Assembly: GCA_027382625.1 (NCBI GenBank)
Contig: JAJKFJ010022720.1
Location: 62,001 to 126,000 of the forward strand
From: Tetmemena sp. SeJ-2015
Taxonomy: Eukaryota; Ciliophora; Spirotrichea; Sporadotrichida; Oxytrichidae
Reading direction: 5' to 3'
Length of the DNA stretch: 64,000 bases
In this document: positions 35,542 to 45,815 of the stretch, one piece after another
Numbering within the stretch: position 1 is the first letter of the stretch
Layout: every line of letters starts with the position of its first letter
The notes under the pieces: generated by a model
The model's input: only the letters and a program-made list of their open reading frames with translations
What the model was told of the DNA's origin: nothing
Database searches by the model: none
Translations under genes and position numbers: made by a program

Positions 35542-35828
35542 TAATTTATTTAAATGTCTACTTCAGCAACTTCCACAAGCTCAAGCTAAAAAACTTGAAA
35601 GTGGGCAGCCGACTAGGCAATAGTCTGATATCCTCCTAATAAACAGAGACTCAACTTAGTAGGCAAGACAAAGAGTAACTAGCATGCCAGCTTTTGCGTA
35701 TTTTTGAACAACATTAAGAACAAGATCTCAACAAGAGCTAGCAGAACCCACTGCTATTCAATATTCATAAGGAGTCTACACTCACCCTAAACAGACAACT
35801 GCTCAAAGCGTGGAAAAATAAAACTTGA
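35542..35828 (+). CDS. Isolated coding fragment
   Basis: An open frame (TAA/TAG as Gln) reading NFHKLKLKNLKVGSRLGN, then QDKEQLACQLLRIFEQHQEQ and ESTLTLNRQLLKAWKNKT to a TGA at 35826. Composition and codon use look coding, yet there is no start and nothing continues it nearby. Its first bases (CAACTTCCACAAGCTCAA) resemble the 3' part of the kelch gene near 4725. It may be a gene fragment left by rearrangement or a displaced coding segment. Confidence 0.4.
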
Positions 35829-36380
35829 ACTCAGGCTGAAGAGCCCATGAAATTTAAAAACATTATGCAGGATTAAAGAATTTAATATATAGCACTTTTC
35901 CCTTGAACTCTATCTTCATTAGCTTCTGGCAACCCACGTCATATTCATCCTATTGTTCTCTTAAAGTTGATTACGTGTTCACTTTGTAAAAATTACGCTC
36001 CTTAGGCTAATTTAATCTCAGAAATTAACCTCATGCATCTTAGTCACTGAGAAAGTGCATTTGCTTATTTATAGATTTTTTTTGTAAACAGACTCACATT
36101 TTTACCTTACTTAGAAAGAAAAAAAATAATTAAATTATTCGAAGCAGCCAATTCATTTAACTCATGAAGTGAGTAGAGTAGTCAATTTTTTATAAATGTA
36201 AAGAATAAAATTGAGAACTCTTTATAAGGAAACTTGATTGTAAGTACTTAATTTTTATAACTTTATTAATTTATAGAGTCTATATTTCTTAGCTTTCTAG
36301 AGGTAGGTTTGATTAGCAAAATTGCAGACTTAACTTTCAAAGTTAGATTTCGCTCAAGGATTAGTGTTGACTTCTCATGC
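35829..36380. other. Spacer with relic of a copy 1-like upstream region
   Basis: AT-rich and non-coding. Bases 35950-36110 match the upstream region of copy 1 (29170-29330) including the motif, but no oxidoreductase gene follows it; the 3' end of copy 4 begins at 36381. Confidence 0.6.
35969..36013 (-). promoter_or_regulatory. Orphan copy of the upstream element
   Basis: TTGATTACGTGTTCACTTTG then TAAAAATTACGCTCCTTAGG: a decayed version of the copy 1 element with the same 3' neighbour (ACGCTCCTTAGGCTAAT). It has no gene of its own. Confidence 0.55.
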
Positions 36381-38097
36381 TCATTCCTTGACGACTGTGT
36401 AGCAGTTAGAGCAGGGACAACAACAGCAGAAGCAAGTGATGCACTTAACCATACTCCTTACATCCTGCAGCTGCTTATTCCCATCCTTATATTTCTTAAA
36501 ATCACCTAGCAACCCCTCATAAGTATAAAATGATCTCTAAATGCTATAACAGAGTTAAAGTTTGCTAGTGAGCTTCGAACTTCAATTTTCCCAGAGTTGG
36601 ACTGAGAATAACTAAGCCATTCAGAATGAAAATAGCGAATTTAGGTCCCAGAGAGCAAAGACAAAGAGTGGTGATGGAACTTGGGATAACACCATTAGGC
36701 TCCAGGCCTTGAGCAAGCCTCACTATGTTCTAATAAACGTAAGGGGCCATCGACTTCAAAGACAAGATAGTCTTTGTGTTATAAAGTCTGGTCTTGGCTG
36801 CGTCTCCCATACAGAAAATGTATTTTCTATTTATGGAGGACTTTAAATGTTGCTTGCGAGTGGGCGAGAATGAGGATTCGTTTTAGGATCAGTGTCCGTG
36901 ATTTGCATGTGGCTGTTGACAAAAATCTCACCTGAAGGAGCAATACTAGTCTTAAAGTTCTTCTTCATGAAGTCTGACACATATCTCAATCCACTAACTC
37001 TCAAATATGAAACTAAGATTAATCTTCTATAATCCAGAACAATTGATCACTAAGTCGTATTGGCTCCAGTCTTTACTCTCTGGCTTATAGTTAGAGTTAT
37101 AATGCAAGTTCACATTTCTCTCACGGAAAAATCTGTCAGCCAATAATTGAACTTACTTTCCTTAACTAAGTATTATAAAGCTAAGGTGTGGGCCTTGCGA
37201 GTAAACATAGGTAATAGTCTATTGCTTCTGTGGCAAAGTCCTAATTTCTTATTTGGATACTGAGCTAAGAGCTCCCCCATGATCTCGCATCCTACTACTC
37301 CTCCTCCCACTACCAGAATGGATTTAGCATCTCTAACTTTGTCTGCATACGATGCTAGATTTCATCATACTTTAATAGTAACTTACTACTAATAAGTTTA
37401 ATTTCTATCCCTGTCAGGCTTAGTAAGACTTAATAGCAAAGATAAAACTGTGTGTAAATTTTCAAACCCATCTATGTTAAATACTTTGGTTGTCTTGGAT
37501 GTAGGAATCATAGGCAGCGCCAGTTGCAATAATGAGGAAGTTGAAGCGGACGTCTAATTCTTGGCCGTTGGGCTTGGCAACCTTGACATAATCTTTGGAG
37601 ACTTCTGTGGCCCTGCCATGAATGAAGGAGAATTAATTCTTGTAGCCCTTAACTAAAAACAAAAAGATGAAAATATGGTAATAATGATAAGTTGGAACTA
37701 TGTCTTGGTAGCTAATAATGCCAGTGGAGGACCAAGTATCATTCACAGTGGCTTTGATAATTGAGGGGATCATTGTGAAGTACTCATTTGCGTCAATCAC
37801 GATCACGTTCACAGAATTACTTAATCATTATTACAATTATTGTTATCATTTTTTAAGAAAATTTATTGATTGAACTGTTCCTTAAGCAGCTGCAGCATTC
37901 AAAAGGCAAGCATATATTCTAAATATATATTCTTAATAGATTATACGAACAAATTGAAATGAGCATAACCTAAATTTCTTTTCATAGCTAAAATTCTAAA
38001 TCAGAGTTTTGATTGTGAAGCCAGAGAACGAGCCTCCTATGATGACCACAGTCATATTCTTGAAGATGAGATTATTTGCGCTTGAAGAATTTCCCAT
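36381..38097 (-). CDS. AIFM2/FSP1-like oxidoreductase, copy 4
   Basis: ATG 38097: MGNSSSANNLIFKNMTVVII, FAD motif GGSFSGFT. It continues with VNVIVIDANEYF, SILVVGGGVVGCEIMGELL, YPNKKLGLCHRSNRLLPMF, VNSHMQITDTDPKTNPHS and GDAAKTRLYNTKTIL. The tail is CITCFCCCCPCSNCYTVVKE, TGA 36381-36383. Motifs are intact. It is about the same size and interruption pattern as copy 3 and shares the same type of upstream element, so copies 3 and 4 are the most recent pair. Confidence 0.8.
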
Positions 38098-38645
38098 TGT
38101 TGACTTATTCAACAAATTTAAAATTTAGCACTCCCTTAAAGAAAAGTTTTTTACTTATTTCTAGAGATGAAGATTTGGAGTTATACTTTTATGAAGAAGT
38201 TTGCTAGTTTGCTTTATGAAATTTAAAATATACTAATACTAATAATCAATTAAGAGAGTGAATCCTTATATATTTTCGATTAATAGCTAATTACGTGTCC
38301 TTTTGGTCAAATCAATACTATGAAGTCAATTAAACTACAAATTAATAAGTAGCCTTCTTGGCAGAGAATCAATTTTAACTAAACAAATCGTGCGCACATT
38401 TACACACTCACACATAAATTATAGTAGAATACTCAAGAGAAATAAAAATTTAAGCATTGAAATAAGATTGCTTCATTATAATGAGTCTTAAACATCTTCA
38501 AAAATTAGTTTAGATCCTGCTTCTTGAATTCTTTATAATGAGGATAGACTCTATTATCAATATATAAAAGTTTGAATTTAATCTTAAACTTGTGAGAATA
38601 TAATATTTTTTGCATCATTATATATATCTCTCGTGGCAGACTCTC
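38098..38645. other. Spacer between copies 5 and 4
   Basis: Upstream region of copy 4 with the conserved element; otherwise AT-rich without a coding frame. Confidence 0.5.
38288..38311 (-). promoter_or_regulatory. Conserved upstream element, copy 4
   Basis: TAATTACGTGTCCTTTTGGT then CAAA, about 190 bp upstream of the copy 4 ATG, identical over 24 bases to the copy 3 element. Confidence 0.6.
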
Positions 38646-40196
38646 TCATCTCCTTCTCTTTTCAATAACTGTGAAGCAGTTTGAGCAGCGCAGCAGCAGC
38701 AACAACAGGTTAAGCAACTGAAGGTTGAAGATATGGAGGCTACCTGTTTTTAACCCTTGACTGCCTTTACAGAGTCGCCATTTAAGATATCAACCATTTC
38801 AAAAAATTATAACCAAGACTGAATTACGATGCTCTAAACTAACGTTTAGTTTAATCCTAGATTAATTTGAGGTAATTTCTTGAGCCCATACAACCTTCTA
38901 CTTTGCGCCATCTTTTTGAAGCATGACCATTCCGTTTATAGTCATTAAAGCTACCTCAGGCCCAAGAGAAGCCAGCACTATAAATGGAAGAGTAGATGGG
39001 ATGGTAAAAGCTGGCTGCAGCCCAGCGGCATGCTGCATTATGTTCTTGTAGACATAGGGGACAAACATTTTTACGACTAAGATGGTCTTTGTGTTCGTAA
39101 GCTGAGTCTTGCTGATGTCTCCAAGGCAGAAAAGTTAGTATAAGATTTTAAGGGCGACAAAGAGAATGTATGAAAATGTGAGGAGCAGGTGACTATGCAT
39201 TAGGGTTGATGGTGGGGTCTTGTGAGGAGATTTGGAGCAAGTTGTTCACCCAGATCTCGCCTGAAGGATCCACGCAGTTTGAGAAGTGCTTCTTCATGAA
39301 GTCACTCTTGAAAGATAGAATTCAGATAAAGATCTTCTAAGGTACGCTATTTTCTTGTGTATTTAAAGATAGACCAGTGCAGTTAATGATCATGTCGTAC
39401 TATGAGAGCTCTGAGTTAGAAGTCTAGTAGGGGCTGTTATAGTGGATATTCACATTCTTACATAGATATAAGTGCTCTATGAATTAAAATACTCTTCTCT
39501 CTGAAGAGTCTCTCAGTTAATGTATGGGCCTTCCTAGGGAATAGAGGCAAAAGACGGTTTCCTCTGAGACAGATGCCCAGTTTCTTGTCGGGATAAGTAT
39601 GTGCGAGCTCGCCCATGAGTTCCACTCCCACTACTCCCGCTCCAACTACCAATACTGATTTGGCTGCTTGCACCTTCCTAGTAAACTCCACAAGATTCTT
39701 CTTTCTCTCTTCGATTGAAAAGCTATATTTCAAAAATTCCTTAAGCATTAAAGCACTTGTTACTTTCTTCCTTGATGAAGGATTTATAGGAAGCGCCAGT
39801 TGCAATAACCAAGTAGTCAAAGTTTACTTGCTCTTAGCTCCCTTATAGGGTTTGAATAAGAACAGAGCTCTTTTACACTTCAGTGCAGAATCCTTGTTTG
39901 AATCATAAATTATCATATACCATTAGGATATATACTCACTCACATTTTTAGAATGTAAACTTGCCTGGGTAGGCTTTGATTGCCTTTGAAAACGGCTGTA
40001 GAACAAAGTCAATAAAGTCTTCTTAAGCGGGAGCTCTGATCACACCTGGCGTCATTTGGAAGTAGTCGTTGGCATCAATGATGATCACGTTGAAGTTGTC
40101 CCAGAGCATTTGAGCGATGCCCCATCCTGCATAAGAGCCTCCCACTATGACTACGGTTTTATCTTTGTGAGCAGCCACTGGTACGTTGTTTCCCAT
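38646..40196 (-). CDS. AIFM2/FSP1-like oxidoreductase, copy 5
   Basis: Divergent copy. ATG 40196: MGNNVPVAAHKDKTVVIVGG, FAD motif GGSYAGWGIAQ, NFNVIIIDANDYFQMTPGVI. Then VLVVGAGVVGVELMGELAHT with YPDKKLGICLRGNRLLPLF, and a C-terminal domain around 38.9-39.2 kb (VYKNIMQHAAGLQPAFTIP, TRSTLPFIV-type reading). The tail has TCCCCC but one base fewer than in the other copies: one frame ends TASQLLKREG, the frame homologous to other tails would be CSNCFTVIEKRRR ending at 38646. Either the tail is shifted by a 1-bp deletion or an unresolved junction corrects it. The ACGTGTCC-type upstream element is not recognisable; only TTTGGTCAAAAT at 40236 remains. Confidence 0.7.
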
Positions 40197-40675
40197 CTGT
40201 GAGTTGTGCAATGGATCAATGACTTAAAGAGATGATTTGGTCAAAATAATAAATAAACTATAATGTGAGATAAGACAAACCTTAAAACTCATAAATGACC
40301 CACTCAATCAACTTCATCCCAAATTTAAACGTCATTCGTAAAATAATATTAGATCCCTAAAATAAAAGTTTTGTCAATTACACGTAATTAATCTCAGCTC
40401 TATTTTTACTCCTCTGTTATTTCTTTCTAAATAGATTTCTTATTAAGTTTTGCGATTGCTTTTTTTCTCAAACTAAGAAATTTTTAATTCAAACCTTTGC
40501 CATATTGAAGAACAGGAAAATTATCTTTGAAACAATAAATACGTGCTTGTTTCTTGTATATATATATTACGTTTAAAAGTCTTATTTATGATTAGAATAC
40601 TACTACTATTTGTCATGATGATGATTTACACATTTACTTTATTTATACGATTTCTGTTCACGCAGTTTAAAAGAT
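40197..40675. other. Upstream region of copy 5
   Basis: AT-rich, no coding frame. It holds TTTGGTCAAAAT near 40236 and CACGTAATTAA near 40382, possible scattered remains of the shared upstream element. Confidence 0.35.
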
Positions 40676-41258
40676 TATAGGACACATACGTTTAGATGAC
40701 AGTTCAAAGAAAAGAATAATACAACTGCTACTGATTTAATACACCCTTAGTATAGAAATGCAAGTTTATTATGTAGCGATTCAATAACTGAGCACTTCCA
40801 TCTTCCGCAACTTATATATATTTTGTCTCCATTTTCTTGTCGGTCCTGTTTATCTTTCTAAACTAACTAAAAGAACTTAGGGATATTTACCTTCACAGTG
40901 AGTAAGTTAACCTGAGGTTCACGCTCCTGTAAATCATAGAAGTATTCTCTTTTTTCTATAAGTAGCTTCTGCAGTTGACTCTCTCCTCATTAGATCACTT
41001 TCTTCTCTATTCTAAGAGTCAAATTTAAGAGAAGACTAACATAATCAATAATGCAGATAGGATTTGAAAAACTGAAAATGAATAGCATTCAAACTTACTT
41101 ACAAAGAAACTCATTTCTGGAGGAGCCTCAGGTTCACTTGATGACCATTTTGATTTTTAAAATGAATTAAATAGTAATTTAAATTAAACTGTAGGGGAAA
41201 GCAGTAGCAGTTGTATTATTCTTTTCTTTGACTGTTATCTAAACGTATGTGTCCTATA
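40676..41258. mobile_element. Inverted-repeat element with coding-like interior
   Basis: Bases 40676-40733 (TATAGGACACATACGTTTAG onward) recur inverted at 41202-41258 with only a few mismatches. The 470-bp interior shows minus-strand coding-like patches: WSSSEPEAPPEMSFF followed by a GTAAGT junction, and SQLQKLLIEKREYFYDLQE then REPQVNLLTVK before another GTAAAT. It sits between oxidoreductase copies 5 and 6. It may be a small transposon, a foldback element that captured gene pieces, or an inverted duplication at the edge of a gene. No transposase is recognised. Confidence 0.55.
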
Positions 41259-41329
41259 TTACTTCATCTTAGAGTCAGCACTTATTATGCATTAAATTGG
41301 CTTTAGTTGTTCTATCAGTATATTTGACT

Positions 41330-43250
41330 TCACTTTAAAAGCTCTCTTTCAGTTTGAGTGCCCTGTCTTTCCCTCTACTTATACATAGTTTACATTTCCT
41401 TAAATGTGCTATCTTTCCTGTAGACTTCCTTATGTCTTTCTTCATCCTCTTATTCGATATTCAGCACTTGCTATGAGCAGGGGCAGCAACAACATAAAAA
41501 GCGCAGGCAGCACCAAAAGCTTTAAAAGTTGCTTATTCGCTTATAGCGATCACGGACAGCAGATTCACTTCCCTTCATTATATCCATCTGCTCATTCGAG
41601 AGCAGTATTTTATTTTAGGCAACGAGTGGACCAATTGTAGCGTGCTTATTGAACATCATTATAATGAAAAAAGCTCTGTAATTGAAAATTAAGATAATTC
41701 TTATAATGAGGATATACCTTCACCCAGTCCCAGTTACAGCATTTATACACGAGGAGTTGAGTAAGAGAGAGTAGCTGTGGGTGGCTTTCCATTCAAAATC
41801 GAAGTAGATTAATTTTAAACATCCGATGTTAATCAGGATATATATTTGAATGGATTGGCAATAGCTAGAATATTTTCTGCAAGTTTGGGCGCTTAGATGA
41901 ATATCGATACAATTACTTTCTCCATCCTACGAGATGTTCTGGCCACATCTCCTATTGCGAATATGTTCTGTGCTGCAGGGGGAGGGTTACGCTTACTCAC
42001 TGGGTCTCTGTAAGTGATCTGCAGATGATCATTCACAAATATTTCTCCCGTTGGGGCTAGACAAGCAGAATAGTAATCCTTCATATACCCAGTGTGGTAT
42101 GTACAATTATAGAATAAAGATTTAGATTTCTTTCTCTTTTTCAAAATGTTGGACCCGTACAGTGAATGACGTGGTCGTATTCTTAAAATAGTTCCTTTTG
42201 ATAGGTCTTATTATGGCAGGTATACAATGAAACTGAGAATTAATTAAATTTATAGATTTAATAGCGTTGATTATAAAAAAGCGAAAGACTATTTAATCTT
42301 AAGAATTTGCATCAATTTTTTAGATAAATAAATTTCTAACTGAAATATAAAGGAAAGCTTTTAAGTTAAGAATATAGTGGATTTTGATTCTCTTAGCTTC
42401 CAAATACTCTTCTAGGATATATGTGCTTTTATATTCCCACTCTTTGGGACGAGTCTACTTCCTTTTAAGACTATTCCAAATTTCTTCTTAGGGTAGAAGT
42501 TTGCAAGCTCGCACACAGTTTCTATACCAGTTGAGCCAGCACCCACAATAAGAATACTCTCTGACTCCTGGATCTGCTAATAGAACTCTTGAATTGATTC
42601 TTAAATAAAGATCATATGAAAAATTGAGACTATCAATTCATAAGATTCCCTCCTCTGATTAAGGGTTAAACTTAAAATAAAGATGTACTACAATAAGAGG
42701 ACTTAAACTTGTATGGCTTTTCCAATTATTAGCATAAGAAGAGCCTGTGGCAAGCACTAGATAGTCGAATTTCATTTAAAAGGTGCGACCACTCCCATCC
42801 TCCTCGATCTTCACATACAACAAAGATTTTATATCAAAGGTCAAGAAGAACTTAAATTCTGATATGATTATAGGTGATGAGGTTAGGTGCTACTTTTGTT
42901 AGTTTTGCTTGGATGAAGACAAATTTGAGTTAATTTAGAGTCTCTACCTTCTGGAACTTGATACTGTACTTTTCGAACCACATCGGGTTGAGGGCGTTTA
43001 CCTTCAAAGCCATTGTCGTGCAAATAATTACATATAGATAATAAATTGTTTCTAACTTTGTTTACTCGTGCACTCGAAATACTCTTTCGCGTCAATTATC
43101 GTTACGTCGAAAATATCCCACAACTATTGCGCTAACTGGAAACCAGCATAAGACCCTCCCAAATATATAATGCTCATATAAAAAATTAACATATCCCACT
43201 ATCACAAGTGACTTATTCCTATGCGATTAGATTTAATTCTTATTCCCCAT
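41330..43250 (-). CDS. AIFM2/FSP1-like oxidoreductase, copy 6
   Basis: Most divergent copy. ATG 43250: MGNKNQIQSHRNKSLVIVGG (after IES removal), GGSYAGFQLAQQLWDIFDV, TIIDAKEYF. Later segments read ILIVGAGSTGIETVCELAN (second Rossmann motif), EIFVNDHLQITYRDPVSKR, NIFAIGDVARTSRRMEK (GD motif), and near 41.53 kb the cysteine tail FWCCLRFLCCCCPCSQQVL followed by an acidic extension (NIEQEDEERHKEVYRKDST) absent from the other copies. It is the only copy with a tail extension. The stop used here is the first TGA in that frame (41330-41332). It has no clear ACGTGTCC element upstream. Confidence 0.7.
43157..43193 (-). other. IES, pointer TGGGA (minus strand)
   Basis: TCCCA on the plus strand at 43157-43161 and 43194-43198. 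Deleting 37 bp joins SLVIVG to GSYAGFQLAQQL, making the FAD-binding GGSYAG motif. Confidence 0.85.
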
Positions 43251-43737
43251 GGTTTGTTATACTTGAGATTGATTTTTTGGATTTAGGTTATTTCGGTCAA
43301 TTATGTAAATGGGCAATTGGGAATTTGCTATTGTGATTGTCTCCTGTGTGCTGCGATAATAGGAATGACCACGTAATTTATAAATTGATTTATAACTCTC
43401 ACACACTTAATTTGGTCGAAATAATCTCACAAAAGTACACATTAATATTCACCCCACCCACTTTATAGGTAGAATATGAATGGATTACAGAAATTAAAAA
43501 GAGATGTAATTGTGTTAGCATGAGGGAATAAATTAAAAATCTCTAGATAAATAACTACCATGATCTTTAATAGCGTACTTTTGAGACTTACTGTATCAGT
43601 CTTGATTTTCACATTTTCTGAACATTCCTTATTTATTTTTTAAACTATTCTGCCGCTTTTTAATTGTTCCTAATCATCTTATTTATTAAACTACTTCAAT
43701 TAGATTCGAACATTTGGTAAATAAAAAAAAAAGAATC

Positions 43738-43840
43738 GACTCATCTAGGCTTTAACCTTCTGAGCTTCAGGTCGCAAATCATAGTTTGCAAGTAAATTTA
43801 TCTCAAATATTTCTTACCCCGATTCTGCATTCTTATCCAT
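43738..43840 (-). CDS. Possible first coding segment of an unknown gene
   Basis: ATG 43840 opens MDKNAESGQEIFEINLLANY and DLRPEAQKVKAQMSRF, then runs into AT-rich sequence. Composition looks coding but no continuation was found. It could be the first exon or germline segment of a gene whose remainder is elsewhere. Confidence 0.3.
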
Positions 43841-43960
43841 CCTATAGTTAAAAAAATATATATATTTATTTAATGATTATTTGTTTGATAGGAAGAGAAA
43901 AGTAAAATAAAAGAGAGAAGGGATAAGATTATCACAAATTAAAGCTATTTTAAGTTCAAA

Positions 43961-45615
43961 ATGGAAGTCAACCTAAGAGTAAGTTGTAACTATAAATTCA
44001 TCAAAATATTAAACCAAAAGCAGTTATTTGCAACCAATTTTGACCTAATTTGGTTACAATAAAATTCAAAAGTAATCATAAAGTAGAGTTTAAGTCTGCA
44101 ATAAGATTCTATAATTATCATATACAGACTACAAAAAAAGTACAACTCTATTTCTCTTTCACTCGCAATTGTGCATTCTCAACCCACTAAACTTTATATA
44201 TTTAGGGATTAAGAAGAGGCACTAAAATGACAGAAGCTTCAGATAGATCAGGGCTTAGAGCCTCCAATTGCAAACAACATCTCTTCCAAACTTTCCTAAG
44301 TAGGTGATATTTCCATTCTTAATCCCATTTGTTGTGTGCTGACTTAGTTGTATTTAGATCGGGAACAACAACGTGCTAGAGAACTTGCTCGGGCAGTTGA
44401 CAGACCAGGATAAGTTGTACTTCCAGTTCATTTAGAACAACAAGAACGTGAACAAGTTATATATACAGGTAGTGGAGGCATTCTCAGATGAGAAAGAACT
44501 CATCCACAACATAGTCGTCCTATCTCGTAGACTCACTGAGAACGCTTACTTCACAGAGGCCAAGCAATTCATCAACCTTGTAGGTTCTATCAAAGCTTAA
44601 ACTCTTATCTTCAGGTTAGCGCAGACATGCAGACCAGCTGGGAGATCTATGAGGAGGCGGCTCGCATCGCCATGATTTACAGCGATTTCAAAAACTGCAT
44701 GGAGTTCAACAAGAAAGCATTAGCACTCAAGTAGCAAGATCAAGATCATTGCCTCTGCAACATTGGACTCTGTCTTTTTGAACTGGGAGAGTTCAATGAG
44801 TCACTCAACTTTTATAATCTCTAATACATTTCTTTTATGAACTACTTGAACCAGGCTCTTTAGAAGAACCCAAGAAACTACAACGCAAAGATAGACATGG
44901 CACTTGCTTATAAGGAGATGGGAGACTACGATAGAGCTATCACAATTTTAGAAGATGTTATGACCCAGAACCCTCATTCTGAGCCTGCAGCCAGGATTAA
45001 TCTTAATTTTAATTTAAAGTGTGATGCATGTGGGTGATATTTAATCTTGGAAACATTTACCAGTTGCAGAGCAAGTACGAGTAAGCAGCCATCCTCTACC
45101 TTGAAGCACTAGAGATAGACTTGAATGATGAGGATGCACTCTGCAACTTGGCTATTGTGCTCTCTCGTATCCAATACAATGACTATGCCAAGCTTGCATT
45201 CACCTATATCATTACTCTCATTCAAACTTTATAATAACTTTAACTTAGATTCGAGGAGGGTATTAACATCAACCCAGGTAACAAGTAGATCTTGAAGAAC
45301 TACTTGCTCTTCCTGCTGGAGATAAAGCACTTCGAGAAATTCCAGACCATCATGAACCACGCTAAGAGAGTCCTAGACAACGAGGAACTCCTAAACTTCC
45401 AGAAGATATTTGCTGACTTCCAGAAGGCCACAGGTGCTTCTGCTCAAACAGACGCAACCAGTTCTATTACTAAGGTGGATTCGAAGAAGATGGGTGGACT
45501 CAAGAACTCCCTCAAGAATTTCTTCAACAAGAAGAAGCAGGACAATAAGATCAACATGGTCAGCAACACCATCCAAGAGCAGAACGAGGAGGAGGACAAG
45601 GAGGACGACGAATGA
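43961..45615 (+). CDS. TPR-repeat protein, 392 aa
   Basis: ATG 43961 to TGA 45613-45615. Removing three introns and three IESs gives 1179 nt, exactly 393 codons. After MEVNLRKLQIDQGLEPPIAN comes a helical region, then tetratricopeptide repeats such as NIGLCLFELGEFNESLNYLN, AKIDMALAYKEMGDYDRAI, RINLGNIYQLQSKYEQAAI and YLEALEIDLNDEDALCNLAI, with the G-x-Y/F ... A ... P spacing. The C-terminus is basic then acidic (LKNSLKNFFNKKKQDNKIN, EEEDKEDDE). TPR arrays bind peptides. The intraflagellar-transport and BBSome families are possible homes, given the ciliary neighbour, but that is only a guess. TAG is read as Gln in several TPR positions. Confidence 0.85.
43979..44233 (+). other. Intron 1 of the TPR gene
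   Basis: GTAAGTTGTA ... ATGACAG. The 255-bp removal puts MEVNLR in frame with KLQIDQGLEPP. Confidence 0.65.
44300..44357 (+). other. Intron 2 of the TPR gene
   Basis: GTAGGTGATA ... GTATTTAG, 58 bp, phase 0; joins ISSKLSQ to IGNNNVLENLLG. Confidence 0.75.
44580..44614 (+). other. Intron 3 of the TPR gene
   Basis: GTAGGTTCTA ... TATCTTCAG, 35 bp; joins AKQFINL to VSADMQTSWE. The AGGTT repeat at its ends would give the wrong frame as a pointer. Confidence 0.75.
44807..44839 (+). other. IES, pointer AACT
   Basis: AACT occurs at 44807-44810 and 44840-44843. Deletion of 33 bp gives GEFNESLNYLNQALQKNP, restoring the exact 34-residue TPR spacing although the insert itself keeps the frame. Confidence 0.8.
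44997..45040 (+). other. IES, pointer TTAATCTT
   Basis: The 8-bp repeat occurs at 44997-45004 and 45041-45048. Deletion of 44 bp removes an in-frame TGA and yields AARINLGNIYQLQSKYE. Confidence 0.9.
45198..45248 (+). other. IES, pointer ATTC
   Basis: ATTC occurs at 45198-45201 and 45249-45252. Deletion of 51 bp gives YAKLAFEEGININPGNKQ, a continuous TPR. Confidence 0.8.
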
Positions 45616-45815
45616 AGTAGATATGTAACTCTTTACACAAAGGATGATTTCTGTTAACAATATTTGCAAGTTTCATGTACATTACATTGATAAAATCGTA
45701 TCACTTCATCTCCTGGTTGAAAATGAAAATGAGTAAAATAGTAGTAAGTTAATTCATTCACTATAATAGTCAAAGAGTAATAAATTGAGAATACAGTAGA
45801 AGTAATAACAATAAA

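Noticed and set aside
44577..44620. AGGTT-flanked insert in the TPR gene as an IES
   Set aside because: Deletion at AGGTT breaks the frame; the GT-AG intron at 44580-44614 keeps it.
45391..45669. 92-aa minus-strand and 72-aa plus-strand ORFs over the TPR gene end
   Set aside because: Both lie over the resolved TPR reading frame and have Leu- or Arg-rich composition typical of shadow frames of acidic/basic coding DNA.
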